Shown: piece after piece, positions 29,690-42,411 of the stretch | Position numbering within the stretch: position 1 is the stretch's first letter | Layout of the letters: the number at the start of each line of letters is the position of its first letter | Assembly (NCBI RefSeq): GCF_900005765.1 | Contig: NC_041689.1 | Location: 1,116,001 to 1,180,000 of the forward strand | Reading direction: 5' to 3' | Length of the DNA: 64,000 nt | From: Plasmodium relictum | Taxonomy: Eukaryota > Apicomplexa > Aconoidasida > Haemosporida > Plasmodiidae | The notes under the pieces: generated by a model | What the model saw: only the letters and a program-made list of their open reading frames with translations | The model's database searches: none | Told to the model about the DNA's origin: nothing | Position numbers and translations under genes: made by a program

Positions 29690-30419
29690 TTTGGCTGTCT
29701 TGTGTATTTTAGCATTATTAAAATTCTTGCTTACCTTGATGAAAAGAAAATATAAAACGTATTAAATTTCACAATGACACATCTAAAACTTTTAAAAAAA
29801 AATAAATTGTTTTTTATATAAGTTATTATAATATTCTTTTTTAGCACTTTTCTTGTTTTTAAACTATACAATGTGCTTCATATATTTATACATATATATA
29901 TCAAGTTGTGTTAGTATTTATTAAATTTATTAAAATAAAAAATATTTTTACAAAAAAAAAGAAGAAAAAAATAATAAAATTTAAAAAAAAAAAATAAAAA
30001 TAAGATTAATTCAAATAATTAACAATTTGTGCTAATATTAAGTTTAGTAAATTCTTTTTATATTTATATATTTAAAATTTATTTTCTACTATACTAAAAT
30101 TTAATGGATATATTTATTTTTTTTTTATCTATATATATATTTTAAAATAAAATTTTCGTTTCTGAATTGCGGCAATTTAAATATAATATATATACTTTTA
30201 TTTTTTTAAACATAAAGATATTATAAATTTTTCTTTTAATTTTATATTTTTTTATATTAATGTTTTAATCTTTACTTTGATCATATTTGAACTTAATATT
30301 TTTTTTTAAATAATTTGTTATTTCAAAATGAATTTCATTTTTTTTTTTTAGTGAAATATTTGTAATATATAATGTATCAAAATATATCTGTATTTTTAAT
30401 ATAATTTAAAAAAAAAAAG
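29690..30419. other. Divergent promoter region
   Basis: About 730 bases between PIG-Q (minus) and the helical-repeat protein gene (plus). A/T runs with one slightly GC-richer spot (GAATTGCGGCAATTT near 30162-30176, which contains an inverted repeat). No gene is seen. Confidence 0.5.
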
Positions 30420-33400
30420 ATGCATACAAATAGGTTGAAGATAATTTCAAATAATAGCAATTATTATACTTATAAGAGTATCCTTTGTTCTTATAAGTTT
30501 TATTCATTTTTGAGAAAATCATTAACAAAAAAACATTTTAATAATTTTCAACTTATAGATAAAAAATGGAATAATTCGATAAAAAGCAAATCAGGACATA
30601 AAAATGAAAATATACTTTCTAATAATAATGGGAAAATAGATAATGATATAAACATTTTTAATGATAAAATAGTAATAACAAATAAATCAAATAGTAATAA
30701 AGTATTCTCCTTATATACTAAGACATATATAAGTAAGGAAAGTGAGCAAATATTAATTTTATCTCTTAAGAAGTTGAATGAATATGAAAAAATAAAAGAA
30801 AATGTAAAAATTAGTGTTTTTATTTTTGAACTACAAAATTTAAGTAAATCTAAAATTTCTTTTAACGTTTTAAAAAAAATAGAAATTATAAATAATTTAT
30901 TTACACACATTAACAACAACATAGGCGATGCATCACCATCATTATTGCTATCAGTATCAATAAGCTATAAAAATATAAATTTAAATAAATATACATATTT
31001 TAAAAATATTTTACGTGAAGTATGTAATCATATAAAAGTTTATAGAAGTAATAAACTAAATAAATTACTAAAAAATGAAAATGAAAAAGAAGACTACGAA
31101 TACACTATTGAATTACTTAATAAAAAAAAAAAAAATAAAAAAAAAATTAATATGTTAAATATCTATACTAACAATTTAAACAACAGTGCTTTATGCTATA
31201 TATTGTATTCCTACTCTTCGTTGTTTACTATTTCTAATTCATATTTGCTTTATATATGTAAATATATTTTGCTAAATGTATGTAATATTAATTATTTAGA
31301 TATGTTGTCTCTTTTATATTTCTTAAATAGAACAAATGTAAAAATAAAAAAATCAGATATAGCTTATTATAAAGATATTGAACTGAGTAAGCTAAAAGAA
31401 AAAAATAATAGTCATTTAGAGAATAATAATGATAATAAAAATAACTTTAATGTTGAAGATAAGGAAATGCATAATTCAAAGTCAAATGATCAAAATAAAT
31501 TAGTAGTTAATAAAATAAAGGATTTAAAGAATAATAACAATAAATATAATGAATATAAAAATATTTATATGAAAATACTAAGAACTATTATTTACATAAT
31601 AAACAAAAAAAAAACGTATTTTGAAAATTCAAATATTTTAATATTAATTTTATATTATTATTTTAAAATGAATTTAATACCAATTCAAATTTTTTATAAA
31701 CTTCACTTTAAAATAAAGAAAAATATTAAGAGTATTGATATTAAATATATATCTTTATATTTATATATTTTAAGTAGTATTAAATTTAGTATTAACTATT
31801 ATAAATTCATATACAAATATTTAACTAATGTTTTTCAAGAGAAAATAAAAGAATTTAACATTTTATCGTTATCGTTATCTTTTTACACACTCTCTAAAAA
31901 TCAGTATTACAACGAGAATTTTGTAAAAAGTTGCATAAATTTATTTCAATTGTAAAGATAAGAAGAAAATAAGAAAACATTTTATAAAATTCATATTTTA
32001 ATTATTTATATATATTTTATATTAATATTTCTTTGATTAAAACTGTAATTATTTTCATTATTAATAGTATTATTGGTGTTTTCATTATTATTACATATTA
32101 TACCTTTATATATATATATATATATATTTTTTTTTTTTTCAGAAAAAGTGAATCATTAAATGATATAAACATAACAAACATTATATATACCTTAGGGAAG
32201 ATAAAAATAAGAGATGATATATTATGCAATAAGTTATGTGATATATTAATTAGAAGAATTGATAATATATCAGCAATAAATTTAAGTTTAATTGTTCATA
32301 ATTTATCAAAAATTAATTATAAAAATGAAAGATTTTATAATATCTGTTTAAAAAAAGCGAAAGAATTATTATGTAGTTTTACTTTGAAACAATTAGTAAT
32401 TTTTGCTGAAGGAATGATAATAAATAATATGTATGATTATGAATTTTTTGAAATGTTTTTTAATCAACTTATAAAATTAGACAATAGCTTTAATCAAAAA
32501 AAAAAAAATATATTGAATAAAATATGCTTTAGTTTAGTTTTAGAAAAACCAGATTTTGTAAAAAACTTTCCTTTATCAATTAAAACTACCATATCTAATA
32601 ATATTAATTATATTCAAAATAAAAATTTTAGTGATATACATGATGAAATTATAAATATACTAAATTATTTGAATATTGAAAATTTTGAAATATTAAAAAA
32701 AAAGGAACCATATATTTTTGATATATTTATTAAAAATAATCCCAATGTATATATTGATATAATATCATCATTAAAATTTCTTAAAAATTATAATAGTTTA
32801 AATGGATTAACAGAATTAAAAAAAAGGCATATGGAATTATTAAATATTAAATATTATTACTTTAATAAAAGCTGTTATTTATCACTAGACAGTTTAGATA
32901 AAAAAGTTAATTTTATTAAAAATTTTTTAAAAAATGAATGCTCATTGAATTTTAATTACGTAAATGAAATGAAGGAACAAAAAAAAAGTGAAATAAAAAA
33001 TTTAATTTTATTTAATGAAAATCAAAAGAATTATATAGAAAAAATAAATAAAAAAAGAAAATTTTATGATAAAAAATATTCTTCGAATAATAAATATTCT
33101 ATTAAAAATAAAGATTTTTATGTATTCCCATCCTGTGCAAAAACTGAAAATATAGAAAAAAAATTTCGTAAAAATATAATTAACAAAGTAAATTTTCAGG
33201 AACCATTAATAAAAAAGCAACAAATATATATTGATTGTGATGATAATATTTTATTAAATGAAAGAAAAATTAGCTTATTAAAGAATTCCTTTTTTGAGTT
33301 ACCAAAAAAGGATATGAAAAATTCTCATTTTCAATTTAATAATGAAAATAAATTTTTGTTTGAAAAAAAATGCCACGGATTAAGCAAGCATGAATATTAT

Positions 33401-33442
33401 GATGAAAAAACTAATAAAATAATAATCAAAAAAATTATTTAA
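30420..33442 (+). CDS. Helical-repeat (heptatricopeptide-like) protein, probably organellar RNA-binding
   Basis: Two exons, 30420..31951 and 32143..33442, phase 2; the join gives NLFQL-KSESLND and a protein of 943 residues. The N-terminus (MHTNRLKIISNNSNYYTYKS...) is basic and low in acidic residues, as in mitochondrial presequences. The body contains repeated helix pairs of about 35-40 residues with the pattern L..i...L.k......f...l, for example NITNIIYTLGKIKIRDDILC and NLSLIVHNLSKINYKNERFY. This is the style of the heptatricopeptide/RAP-associated proteins abundant in Apicomplexa, which bind fragmented mitochondrial rRNAs. I cannot see a RAP domain at its C-terminus. The two halves are separated by a low-complexity Asn/Lys stretch. 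The family assignment is by repeat pattern only. Confidence 0.6.
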
Positions 33443-33729
33443 TTAAAATATATATATATATATATATAAATTTATTTATATATATTTTTTTTTAATTTTA
33501 AACCATTTAAAATTTTAATTACGAATTTTTTTTTTAGTTTTTGTAAAAAACTACTAATATTCCTTACTTAAAAAGCTATATATATTTGTATTTTTTTTTA
33601 ATTACTTATTTTTTTTTTTTATTTTATCATATATTATTTATTGATTCTTTGTCATTTAAAAACATATTTAAAATTTTTTTTCAATTTTTTATTTATTAAC
33701 AAAATTAAATAATTTTTGTCTAATTCTAT
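33443..33729. other. Convergent intergenic spacer
   Basis: About 290 bases of T-rich DNA between two converging genes, presumably overlapping 3'UTRs. Confidence 0.5.
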
Positions 33730-34523
33730 TTAATCATCAATGATATTTATTTGAAAAGAACCTAAAAAAAAAGAAAAAGTGAATTTTTATGAACATATTT
33801 GATATATATCTTTTGTAAATATTTTATTTTATTTTATTTATTCATTTTTTTAATAATATTCTTATTTTTTTCTTATTAGAAATGCATACAATGAGGATAA
33901 TTTAAATCATATGTTACATATCCTTTTATTTTAAATCTTTTAAGTATTCCTTTTATAATTCCAATAATTAAAATTAAGAAGTAATGAATGAAATTATTTT
34001 TCTGATTTGTTCCATTATCAATTAATAAATGTTTTAAATATATCCCTATATCGTTATCAATAACAATATAAACACCTTTTTTATAAGTTTGCAATTTATC
34101 AGCATTTTTATTGAATAAAATATACCAAATATCCCTTCCAATAAATTTCAAAATATCTTTAACATCATTAAATTCATTTTTATGAATTAGCATCCTCTCT
34201 ACTAGCTTCATACCTATATTCTTTCCCATATCTTTTAGTTTAGTAGATATTATATTTAGATAATTTTTTTCATCATTCTCTAAATATTTACTATTATTCA
34301 TTTTATCATTTCCTTCACATATCTTTTCATATATACTTTTTTTTTTTTTTTTTTCTTTTTCTTCTTCTTCATATGTTAGTCTTTTTTCATTTATATCATC
34401 TTCGTTATTGCTACTAAAACTACTTAATTCAATCTCATTATTTTTCAGTAGTTCTATATTTGTCTTAATTATTTCATTAATTAAAAGTAATAAGCTTGTT
34501 TTTGATATTTTTCCTTCATACAT
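33730..34523 (-). CDS. TRAPPC6: TRAPP complex subunit 6 (Bet3 family, TRAPPC6/Trs33)
   Basis: Component of the TRAPP tether, a Rab1/Ypt1 exchange-factor complex in ER-Golgi traffic. Two exons, minus strand: 33890..34523 and 33730..33761 (phase 1), 221 residues. Seen directly: ISKTSLLLLINEIIKTNIEL at the N-terminus, then after an acidic/Lys insert NIGMKLVERMLIHKNEFNDV and FIGRDIWYILFNKNADKLQT, which follow human TRAPPC6 (VGQGLIERFT..., FICKDFWTTVFKKQIDNLRT), and KKGVYIVIDNDIG. Without splicing the ORF would stop at ...PHCMHF. Using donor GTATGC and the acceptor behind the T-run at 33763 gives ...NYPHCSFQINIIDD, which restores the family's final strand (human MPACKFQVMIQ). The insert after residue 40 is parasite-specific. 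Confidence 0.9.
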
Positions 34524-34728
34524 TTTTTGTTTTTTCTAAATATTATTAATAAATTTAATATAAAGAAAAAAGAAAAGACTATAACATATTTTAACTAATA
34601 ATCAAATTTAAATTATACTTTTTATTTATTTATTTTTTTTTAATAATAAAAATTAATACTGTTTAATTTATATATATTTAGAAGAATAAAATAAAAAAAT
34701 ATTCCATATATGTAGTTAAATACATAAA

Positions 34729-34790
<62 letters not shown>

Positions 34791-35384
34791 GTGTATATCT
34801 AATATGCACATTTAAAACCCTTTATATTATTTTTTTTTAAAATAATGTACTGTATTTAGTGAAATCATTTTTAAATTCCCATTTTTTAATGCTTTTTTAA
34901 ATTAAAAATAAAAATTCATATATAACTTAAAAATTATTTTTAATATCAAATAAAAAATATGAATTATTTACATATAGTTATATCCAAAATGATAACTCAC
35001 GAAATTTTTATGTGTTTATAAAATGTATTTTTATTTTTATTTTATGAAAAAAAAAATTTTTGCACACTAAAGTTTTAAAATTTTTATAAAGTTAAAAAAA
35101 TTGATATTTTGTTAATAAAAAAAGTATTTTAATACATATTATATGCATAAATGTAAATATAAAATATTTATTAAACTATCAAAATTAAAAAAATGATTAT
35201 TTAATTAACATTATATACATTAATATTTGTTTTAAATAGAAGAACATCAAACAATTTTAGGTTTTTTTAAATTATTATAAATTTATGTATTTATTTTTTT
35301 TCAGATAACTTTATATAAACAATTTTTTTTTTTTTTTTTGGGTATATATAATATATATTTATATAAATGTATAATTAATTAAAA
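34524..35384. other. Divergent promoter region with TA microsatellite
   Basis: About 860 bases between TRAPPC6 (minus) and the rhomboid gene (plus). It contains the TA run at 34732-34789 and otherwise A/T homopolymers. No gene seen. Confidence 0.55.
34732..34789. repeat. TA microsatellite
   Basis: Uninterrupted TA run of about 58 bases in the divergent promoter between TRAPPC6 and the rhomboid gene. It is likely length-polymorphic. Confidence 0.92.
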
Positions 35385-36921
35385 ATGAGTTTTCAAACTA
35401 ATACAAGTAATAATTTAAATTACGAATTACCATATGATTCTAATTTATTAATCCAAAAATATACAATAAGCTTTAATAACACATTTAAGAAAGATATTAA
35501 ATTTATTCAAATTTTATTTCCTTTATTTGATGTATCTTGTATTACCTTTTATTTCTCATTATTTTTAATTTTAATTTTTTTATGTCTGGATGTTTATTTT
35601 TTCAATGTACAGAGACCATTGTATATCAATGAGTAAACAAACAAGAACAACAGCAAAAAAGAAAAAAAAAAAATACAGATATATAAAATGTATTATTAAT
35701 GTGCTTTTTTATACTTACATATATGTATTTTCTTATTTTAACTTTCAAATTTATAGAGATACATTAAGAAATATAGGAATTAATAAATTTTATATTTCAA
35801 ATAATTATCATTATTATAAAATAATCAGTGCTGCACTTTTTCATTCAAATATATGGAATTTAATAGTATATTTAACAAAATAAAAAAATAAAATATAATT
35901 ATAAATATTTATATTAGTACAAATATCTATTAATTTTAATTTATATTATTATAGATTAATACTTACTATTTAATGAATATAGGAATAATTATAGAAAAAA
36001 AGTAACAATTTGTTTAATAAAAAAAAAAAAAAAAAAATTTCTTATTAAATAAAAAAAAAATGAAAAAAAAAAATACATTTCTTTTTATAATATTTTTTAT
36101 GCAGTTATGGTAAATTAAAATATATGTTATTAATGTTATTTTGTGCTATCTGTGGTAATTTATTAACTTGTGCAACTGCAAAATGCAACGATGTAATGAT
36201 ATTTCATAAAAAAATATTATTAATAAATCTATATTTCTCAAATATATATATTTATATATTTGATATTATTTTTGCATTTTATTTTATTAATTTTAGATTC
36301 AAATGGGAATTAGCCCAATTTTATCAGGTTTTGTTGGTATATTTTTACAAGAAATTATAATACATTATAATAAAATAAAAGACAAATTAAGTGTTATAGG
36401 AAATTTTATGTAAACAAAAAAAAAAAAAAAAAAAAAAAATTATATAACTGTCTTTTATAAATATTATTCTATTTTTAACATCACAGATTTGCATTTTTAT
36501 CATTGTATTTAATGATAACAATATTTCCTTATAATGGTAACTTTAATAATTTATGTATCACTTTATATAACTTTTTCTTTCTTTTAATAATATTTTATTT
36601 ATATTATTTATATTTATATATAATGGATTCACCTTTTTTTTTATTTAGGAAATATATTTGGAAATATTGGGGGATTATTTACTGGTATAAGTTATCCTTT
36701 TATATTTAAAAATGATTCTTTTAATAAGTAAGAAAAAAAAAATAATAAAATAAAAAATAACTAAAATATAATTTTTTTTTCAGATATATAAACTAAAATT
36801 TTATCTTTTTCTAATTTTTATATATTATAGCCCAGATAAAAAGTTAAAAATAGCATTTATGATCTTAATTATTTTATTAGTAAGTGCTACAATAAGTAGT
36901 ATCATCATTTTTAAATGTTAA
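35385..36921 (+). CDS. ROM10: Rhomboid-family membrane protein (ROM10 by position), catalytic His replaced
   Basis: Eight exons: 35385..35632, 35757..35865, 35955..36001, 36105..36192, 36297..36409, 36487..36536, 36649..36727 and 36831..36921; 274 residues with consistent phases. The rhomboid fold shows in order: TM1 (DVSCITFYFSLFLILIFL), the loop and HSNIWNLIINTYYL helix (family pattern FLHxxxxHLxxN), YGKLKYMLLMLFCAICGNLL (TM3, with the GN), MGISPILSGFVGIFLQE (TM4, GxSx with the Ser kept), IFAFLSLYLMITIF (TM5), and GNIFGNIGGLFTG (TM6) where active rhomboids have HxGG. Here that position is Asn, so the Ser-His dyad is incomplete. It may be an inactive rhomboid-like protein, or it may use a different residue. 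The ROM10 name rests on remembered position between malate dehydrogenase and its neighbours in P. falciparum. The splice sites are GT-AG throughout. Confidence 0.85.
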
Positions 36922-37247
36922 TAATAAAAAAAAAAAAGTTTTTTTTTTTTTTGTTTCATCAATTCAATACAATATTTAAAGGAAACAGTAAACTATGCAT
37001 AAACTTTTTTTTTTTAATTACTGATATGAACTCTATATAACGCAATAGCGTTATTCATTAAAAATATATATATATGATAAATAAAATATTATAAGTTAAA
37101 CGAAATGTTGAGGTTGAAAAAAAAAAGAAAAATACACTTCTATAATAAAAAAAAAAAAATTAAGAAAACATGAATGTGCTGATTCGCTACATATTCTATT
37201 ATTTATATTTTTGGGGGAAAAAAAAAATAACAAGTAATTTTTAGGAA
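36922..37247. other. Convergent intergenic spacer
   Basis: About 330 bases between the stops of the rhomboid gene and malate dehydrogenase. It contains a short inverted repeat around AACGCAATAGCGTT (37039-37052), a possible 3'UTR hairpin. Nothing else is seen. Confidence 0.5.
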
Positions 37248-38189
37248 TTACTTAATCATATCAAATGCCTTTTGGGTGTTTTCCTTAACGTGCGCAATAG
37301 ATTTATCATATAATTCTTGCTCTTGTTTAGTTAAAGGAAATTCTACTGGGAAAGCGCCTTTACTATTAATTGTAGCAGTTGATCCAACATACAAATCATT
37401 ACAATTGTAAATTCCATTTAAATAGACAGCACATGTGAATAACTGATTTTGATTAAATAAAAAAGATTTTATCATTTTTGTAATTGCAGCAGCTGGAGCA
37501 AAGCATGCTGAAGCTTTAGCTAATTTAATAATTTCAGCACCGCCATCTCTAGTTTTTTCAACAATTTCATTTATTTCTTTTTGGCTTATAATATTTTTAT
37601 TTACAAAATCAGACAATGGGATACCTGAAACAGAACAATATCTTTCTACAGGAACCATTAGGTCACCATGCCCTCCTAAAATTACAGCATTCACATTTTC
37701 AGGTGATACATTTAATTTTTCAGCTAATAATGTTCTAAATCTAGATGTATCTAATATTCCAGCCATTCCGCATACTTTCTCATGGGGTATATTGCTATAT
37801 TTACTAAATACATTTACCATTATATCTAATGGGTTACTAACACATATTACAAAGGCATTTGGACTATATAATTTGACAGATTCCGCTACATTTTTCATTA
37901 TTTTTCCATTTATCCCTATTAAATCTTCTCTAGTCATTCCTTCTTTTCTTTGCATTCCTGCTGTTATTACAATTACATCTGAGTCTTTTATATCTTCAAT
38001 GTTATTTGATCCTAATATGTTTCTATTTACTCCTAATATTGTACTAAAATGTTTTAAATCTAAACATTTTCCTTGAGGTATTCCTTGAACTACGTCATAT
38101 AAAACTATATCCCCTAAATTTTCTATTAAACACAATTCTCCTACCAATGCTCCTATTTGGCCACTTCCTATCAATGATATCTTAGTCAT
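37248..38189 (-). CDS. MDH: Malate dehydrogenase, LDH-like, cytosolic
   Basis: NAD-dependent interconversion of malate and oxaloacetate. Single exon, 313 residues, full length for the family. Seen directly: nucleotide-binding GSGQIG (residues 8-13), Asp32 at the end of the second strand (NAD preference), substrate-side Arg81 and Arg87 in the TAGMQRKEGMTRED loop, Asp147 and Arg150 in GILDTSR, and catalytic His174 in GGHGD. The active loop lacks the five-residue insertion of Plasmodium lactate dehydrogenase and carries Arg, so this is MDH and not LDH. There is no leader peptide, hence cytosolic. Apicomplexan MDH and LDH belong to a bacterial-type LDH-like MDH family, and LDH arose from it by duplication (established knowledge). 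The neighbours match the P. falciparum chromosome 6 position of MDH as I recall it. Confidence 0.97.
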   Translation of the reverse strand: MTKISLIGSGQIGALVGELCLIENLGDIVLYDVVQGIPQGKCLDLKHFSTILGVNRNILGSNNIEDIKDSDVIVITAGMQRKEGMTREDLIGINGKIMKNVAESVKLYSPNAFVICVSNPLDIMVNVFSKYSNIPHEKVCGMAGILDTSRFRTLLAEKLNVSPENVNAVILGGHGDLMVPVERYCSVSGIPLSDFVNKNIISQKEINEIVEKTRDGGAEIIKLAKASACFAPAAAITKMIKSFLFNQNQLFTCAVYLNGIYNCNDLYVGSTATINSKGAFPVEFPLTKQEQELYDKSIAHVKENTQKAFDMIK

Positions 38190-40134
38190 TTCTTAAAAAA
38201 AAAATTAAAAAAAGAGTTTAATATATATATAAAATAAATTAATAAATATGCTAAAATAAATAACAAAATAATTAAATTTCAAATAGTATTCTAAAAATAA
38301 AAAAAATAAAAAATTAAAAAATACAAAAATAGCAATAAAATTATATTAATAAAAAAAAAAAAAAAAAATTAAAAAATTAAACTTTAAGAAATGGGAATTT
38401 GATAAAATTACGAGATTTGCATAAAATTTATTTTTATTAAAAATGTTTTTCTATGTTAATCTGATAAGAATTAGATTAAAAAAATTTTTTTTTTTTTTGT
38501 GTATTCTTTTTAATATTTCAATTAACATAAATAATAGAAAAATATTTGATATTTCTTTTATTTATTTTATAATATTAATTTTTTATATTACCTGACAAAA
38601 ACTTTATATAATTGAAGCTTTAAAAAAAAAAAAAAATAGGAATAATATTTTTTATAAAATATATAAATTGTGCTGAATTAATGAAAGTTTAAGAAAAAAA
38701 AAAAATTGTATTCTTTATCGAATTTTAATATTAAAAAAAAAAAAAAAGTGTTTTATATATTTATAAGAAAAAATAAGAAAAAATAAAAAGAGATACACCA
38801 ATTCTATTTGATATATTATTTTCAAGCTACAAATATTTTTTATTTTTTAACTGATTTATATAAAAAAAAATTTTCTCTTTAAAGAAAATAAAGAAAAATA
38901 AAAGGAAATTCATATTTTTTTTCAAGATTTATTTTTCTAAAAGAAAAAACAAAATAATAGAAATTAACTAATTATTATTATAAGAAAAAAAGAAAAAGTT
39001 GATTCTTTTTCAAGAACTTATCTAAATAAATAAATGATTTTATTATACATAAATATGTATAATATATTTTACATAAAAATATGTACTCTCCAATATATCT
39101 ATCTATTAAAAAAAAAATATATGTGAATCTATTCATATTCTGCATTAATTTTATTTTTCATAAAAATATAAAAAATTTGAAACTTTTATTTTCCATTTTT
39201 ATTTATAAAAATTTAAAAAATATAAATTCTTTAAAATATGAATTTTTAATTTATAATATGGAATAAATTTTGTTTTTAATAAGTACTTAAAAGAACAAGA
39301 ATCTTTTATATTTATTTTTTTTTCTAGGAAAATATATAAAATATGGAAAAAAAATTATGAAATAAATTTGAAGTTATACTTATTTTTCAATTCAAAATTT
39401 TATATATTATATAATGGATATCAATATACAAACAATTTATATATGATAACAAAAGAAAAATGCAACATTATTATAGTTGTAAATATAAAAATGTTTTATT
39501 CGTTGTTAGAATTGTTACTCGTTATATAAGATACCACATATATTATCTTACTACGTATATATTTAAATAAAACTGAATATGGCAAGTAATATATTCTATT
39601 AGAACAAGCCATGACAAAAAAGAAAGAGAAATTTTTTTTTTCATTTATATAATTTTTTCTCTTATTTAAAAATTAAATTTGATATGTTTTCATAATATGA
39701 TTAACTTATCTTAAAAGGGTATATTATAATAAAAGCATGCTTGTCTTTTTTTCATTATTAAGTAGCGATATATATATATATATATACAAAAAAAAAAAAA
39801 AAAAAAAATTGAAAAATTCTATAATATCTTATTAATATTTCAATGAAGGTTGAGATATACTATTTAATTGTCATAAATTAATTTTTTTTTTTTTATTGTA
39901 TAAAATGCATTTTCATATTTCTATTTTTTTTTTTCCTTATTATATAAAATGTATTTTTGTTTTTTTTCTTTATACTTTCAAGGCTTATTAAAATTATGAA
40001 AAGCAAGCAAAATTTTTAATTGAAAAAAAAAAAATATATCTGGCATATGAAAAATTTTAAAAAAATAAAACAATCTTTGGTTATACTCTGTTTTATTCAG
40101 TTATGCTTTTTTTTTATTTCTTAAAGTAACAATA
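38190..40134. other. Divergent promoter region, MDH and LMBD1-like genes
   Basis: About 1.9 kb of A/T runs between divergent start codons. A small open frame at 39081-39266 is low-complexity Ile/Phe/Lys and not credible. No RNA gene or strong motif is seen. Confidence 0.55.
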
Positions 40135-42411
40135 ATGGATCAATTTATATTGTTAATTTTTTTCATTGGATATTTAATTATATCAGGAGTAATAGGGATA
40201 CGGTTGTTGGTAATATATAGTCATAAAGAAGAAAAAAAACGTTTCCTTTTTTTTTTAATAAAATTTTTTATTATTATTGGATTTGTACTAAGTTGGGCAT
40301 TATTAATATTACTACCAGTTGATATTTATTACAATTTATCATTAGAACTGAAAAAACATTTAAATATATTTGTATTATACAGAATATTTTACTGGTCATG
40401 TTTATTATACATTTTTATTTTGACTCCTATTTTGACACTTATTTATATAGAATCTTATAAAATAAATTACAATAGTGATCATAACAGTAAGGAAATTTTA
40501 AAATTTAAGAAATATGATAAAATTAAAAAGAAATGCAAAATTTTTTTTATAAAAATATTGCCATTTTCTTTACTTTTTTTTGTATTAGCATTTTGCCTAA
40601 TTGTTTTAACATATATACCATTTAGAAAAATAAATTTAAGATTAAATGCAGAAGATTGTAAATCCTGGTATTCATATATAAATGATATATATAAAAAAAA
40701 TTTTTCTAAGTATAATATAAGAAAAATAGAACATTGTAACAAAATAAAAAATACAAAAATTAAAATGAGCATAGAATTGAATTTTAATAATTATATTATC
40801 ATATTCATTTCTTTTCTTGGTTATATTTTATTTTCTTTTTATTGTGGGATTGGGTTAATATCATTCCCTTTGAATCTAGTTGAGTCATATATACAAAGAA
40901 AAAAAAAAATTAAAGAAGCAGATTTTAAAAGAGAATTATCATCAATTAATAGGAAAGTAAAAGCGTTAATATATATAACTGAAAAGCTACAAACAGAAAA
41001 AGAAGAACTTGAAAAAATGAGTTATATAAAGTCATTTTTTAAATATGTGAAACATAATAGAGAGAAAAAAGTTCTCAATTACATAGTACATAAATTAGAG
41101 AATGATTACAAGGATTTATTAGAATCTTATTATAATCCTAATAAAAGAATATTATCCTTTTTTTCATTATTATTAGGAATAATCTTTTTAATCCTAAGCA
41201 TAACTATAATTATGCATATTATTTTTTATATTATATTAAATTCTCTAAAAACAATCGATAACGTTTTTAGTCATATAACAATTTTGGATACTTTTTTAGT
41301 GGTAATCTAAATATAAGGAAAAAGAGAAAATTACTATTTTATTTTATTTTATTTTTGGTGCGCATATACTATTATATTTTTTTTTTGTATTATACTAGTG
41401 TATTTCTAGTATATTATGTAAAAAATTTTATTTTATTTGTATATGTAATTTAAATTATTATTTAATTAATTTTTATTATTTTTTTTATATAGCTTTTAGT
41501 AAAAAATAACTTAATTATGCTTTCACTGATATTCTATACGATGATCAATTCTTATTTACTTATTTGTGCATTATCTGGATTTATTTATTTTTGTTCAAAA
41601 GTAAAAAAAAAAAAATTAAATATAAATAATAATGTGGAATATAATTTTAAATACTAATAATACATTTTGTATAATTCATTTTATTTTTTTAATTTTTTAA
41701 TAGTTTAATTTAGGATTAATTTTTGCTTTACAAAAAAAAGATACTTATTTAAATTCTTTGCTTTTGAATATATGTCTTTTTTTTTTTGTTGCATCAGGAG
41801 CAGTAAAATTCTCAACAGTAAAAAGAAAATAATAAAAAATTTTAAAACATGGCTATTTTTTCAATATGTATTTTATTAATATAATCCTTTTTGATAATAT
41901 ATTATTATTTAATATTTTTTGAATGTTTTATTTTGTTTCACATATTTTTATTAATAAATATGTAATTTTATATTTTAATTTTTATAATTATTTCTATTCA
42001 CAGAAAATATTTCATAGATATTCAAGTTACACTTATGCAAATTCCTTTTTTGATCTAACTTCAAAAAATCTAAACTTCATTGGGTAAGTTAATATTATTT
42101 TTCAAAAATTATATAAAAGCATTCTTTTTAAATAAGAAAATGCTTTCTAAACATTTAATTACAAAATAAAAATTATTTATATATATATATATTTTTTTAG
42201 GTTATTGTACTCAAAAGATATATTTTTATATTTAATTTTAATAATTAATTTACTTACTTTTATTCTATTTTTACTTCCTAAAAAATGCGATTTTACTTCT
42301 CGTTCTATCTCATATAAATATTTTAATATAGCTAAAGATGCTGACTTAGAAAGTAATGTATCAGTAAATTTTAATAAGCATGATTTCAAAGATATTGAAA
42401 TTTTTAAATAA
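40135..42411 (+). CDS. LMBR1/LMBD1-family multi-pass membrane protein
   Basis: Five exons: 40135..41301, 41493..41600, 41704..41817, 42004..42083 and 42201..42411; 559 residues, close to human LMBD1 (540). The N-terminus has the family signature of two hydrophobic helices followed by LLPVDIYYNLS (LMBD1 LLPIDIF...). About nine membrane segments follow, with a central charged coiled-coil (IKEADFKRELSSINRKVKAL) between segments 5 and 6 and short final exons that each carry one helix. In animals LMBD1 resides in lysosomes, where it escorts the cobalamin transporter ABCD4, and acts in receptor endocytosis. The parasite role is unknown. At the first junction two in-frame GT donors lie 3 bases apart (41299 and 41302); GTAATC at 41302 is the better. 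A direct paralogue check against LMBR1 would settle the subfamily. Confidence 0.82.

Noticed and set aside
39081-39266. 61-codon open frame between MDH and the LMBD1-like gene
   Set aside because: Low-complexity translation of non-coding A/T DNA.
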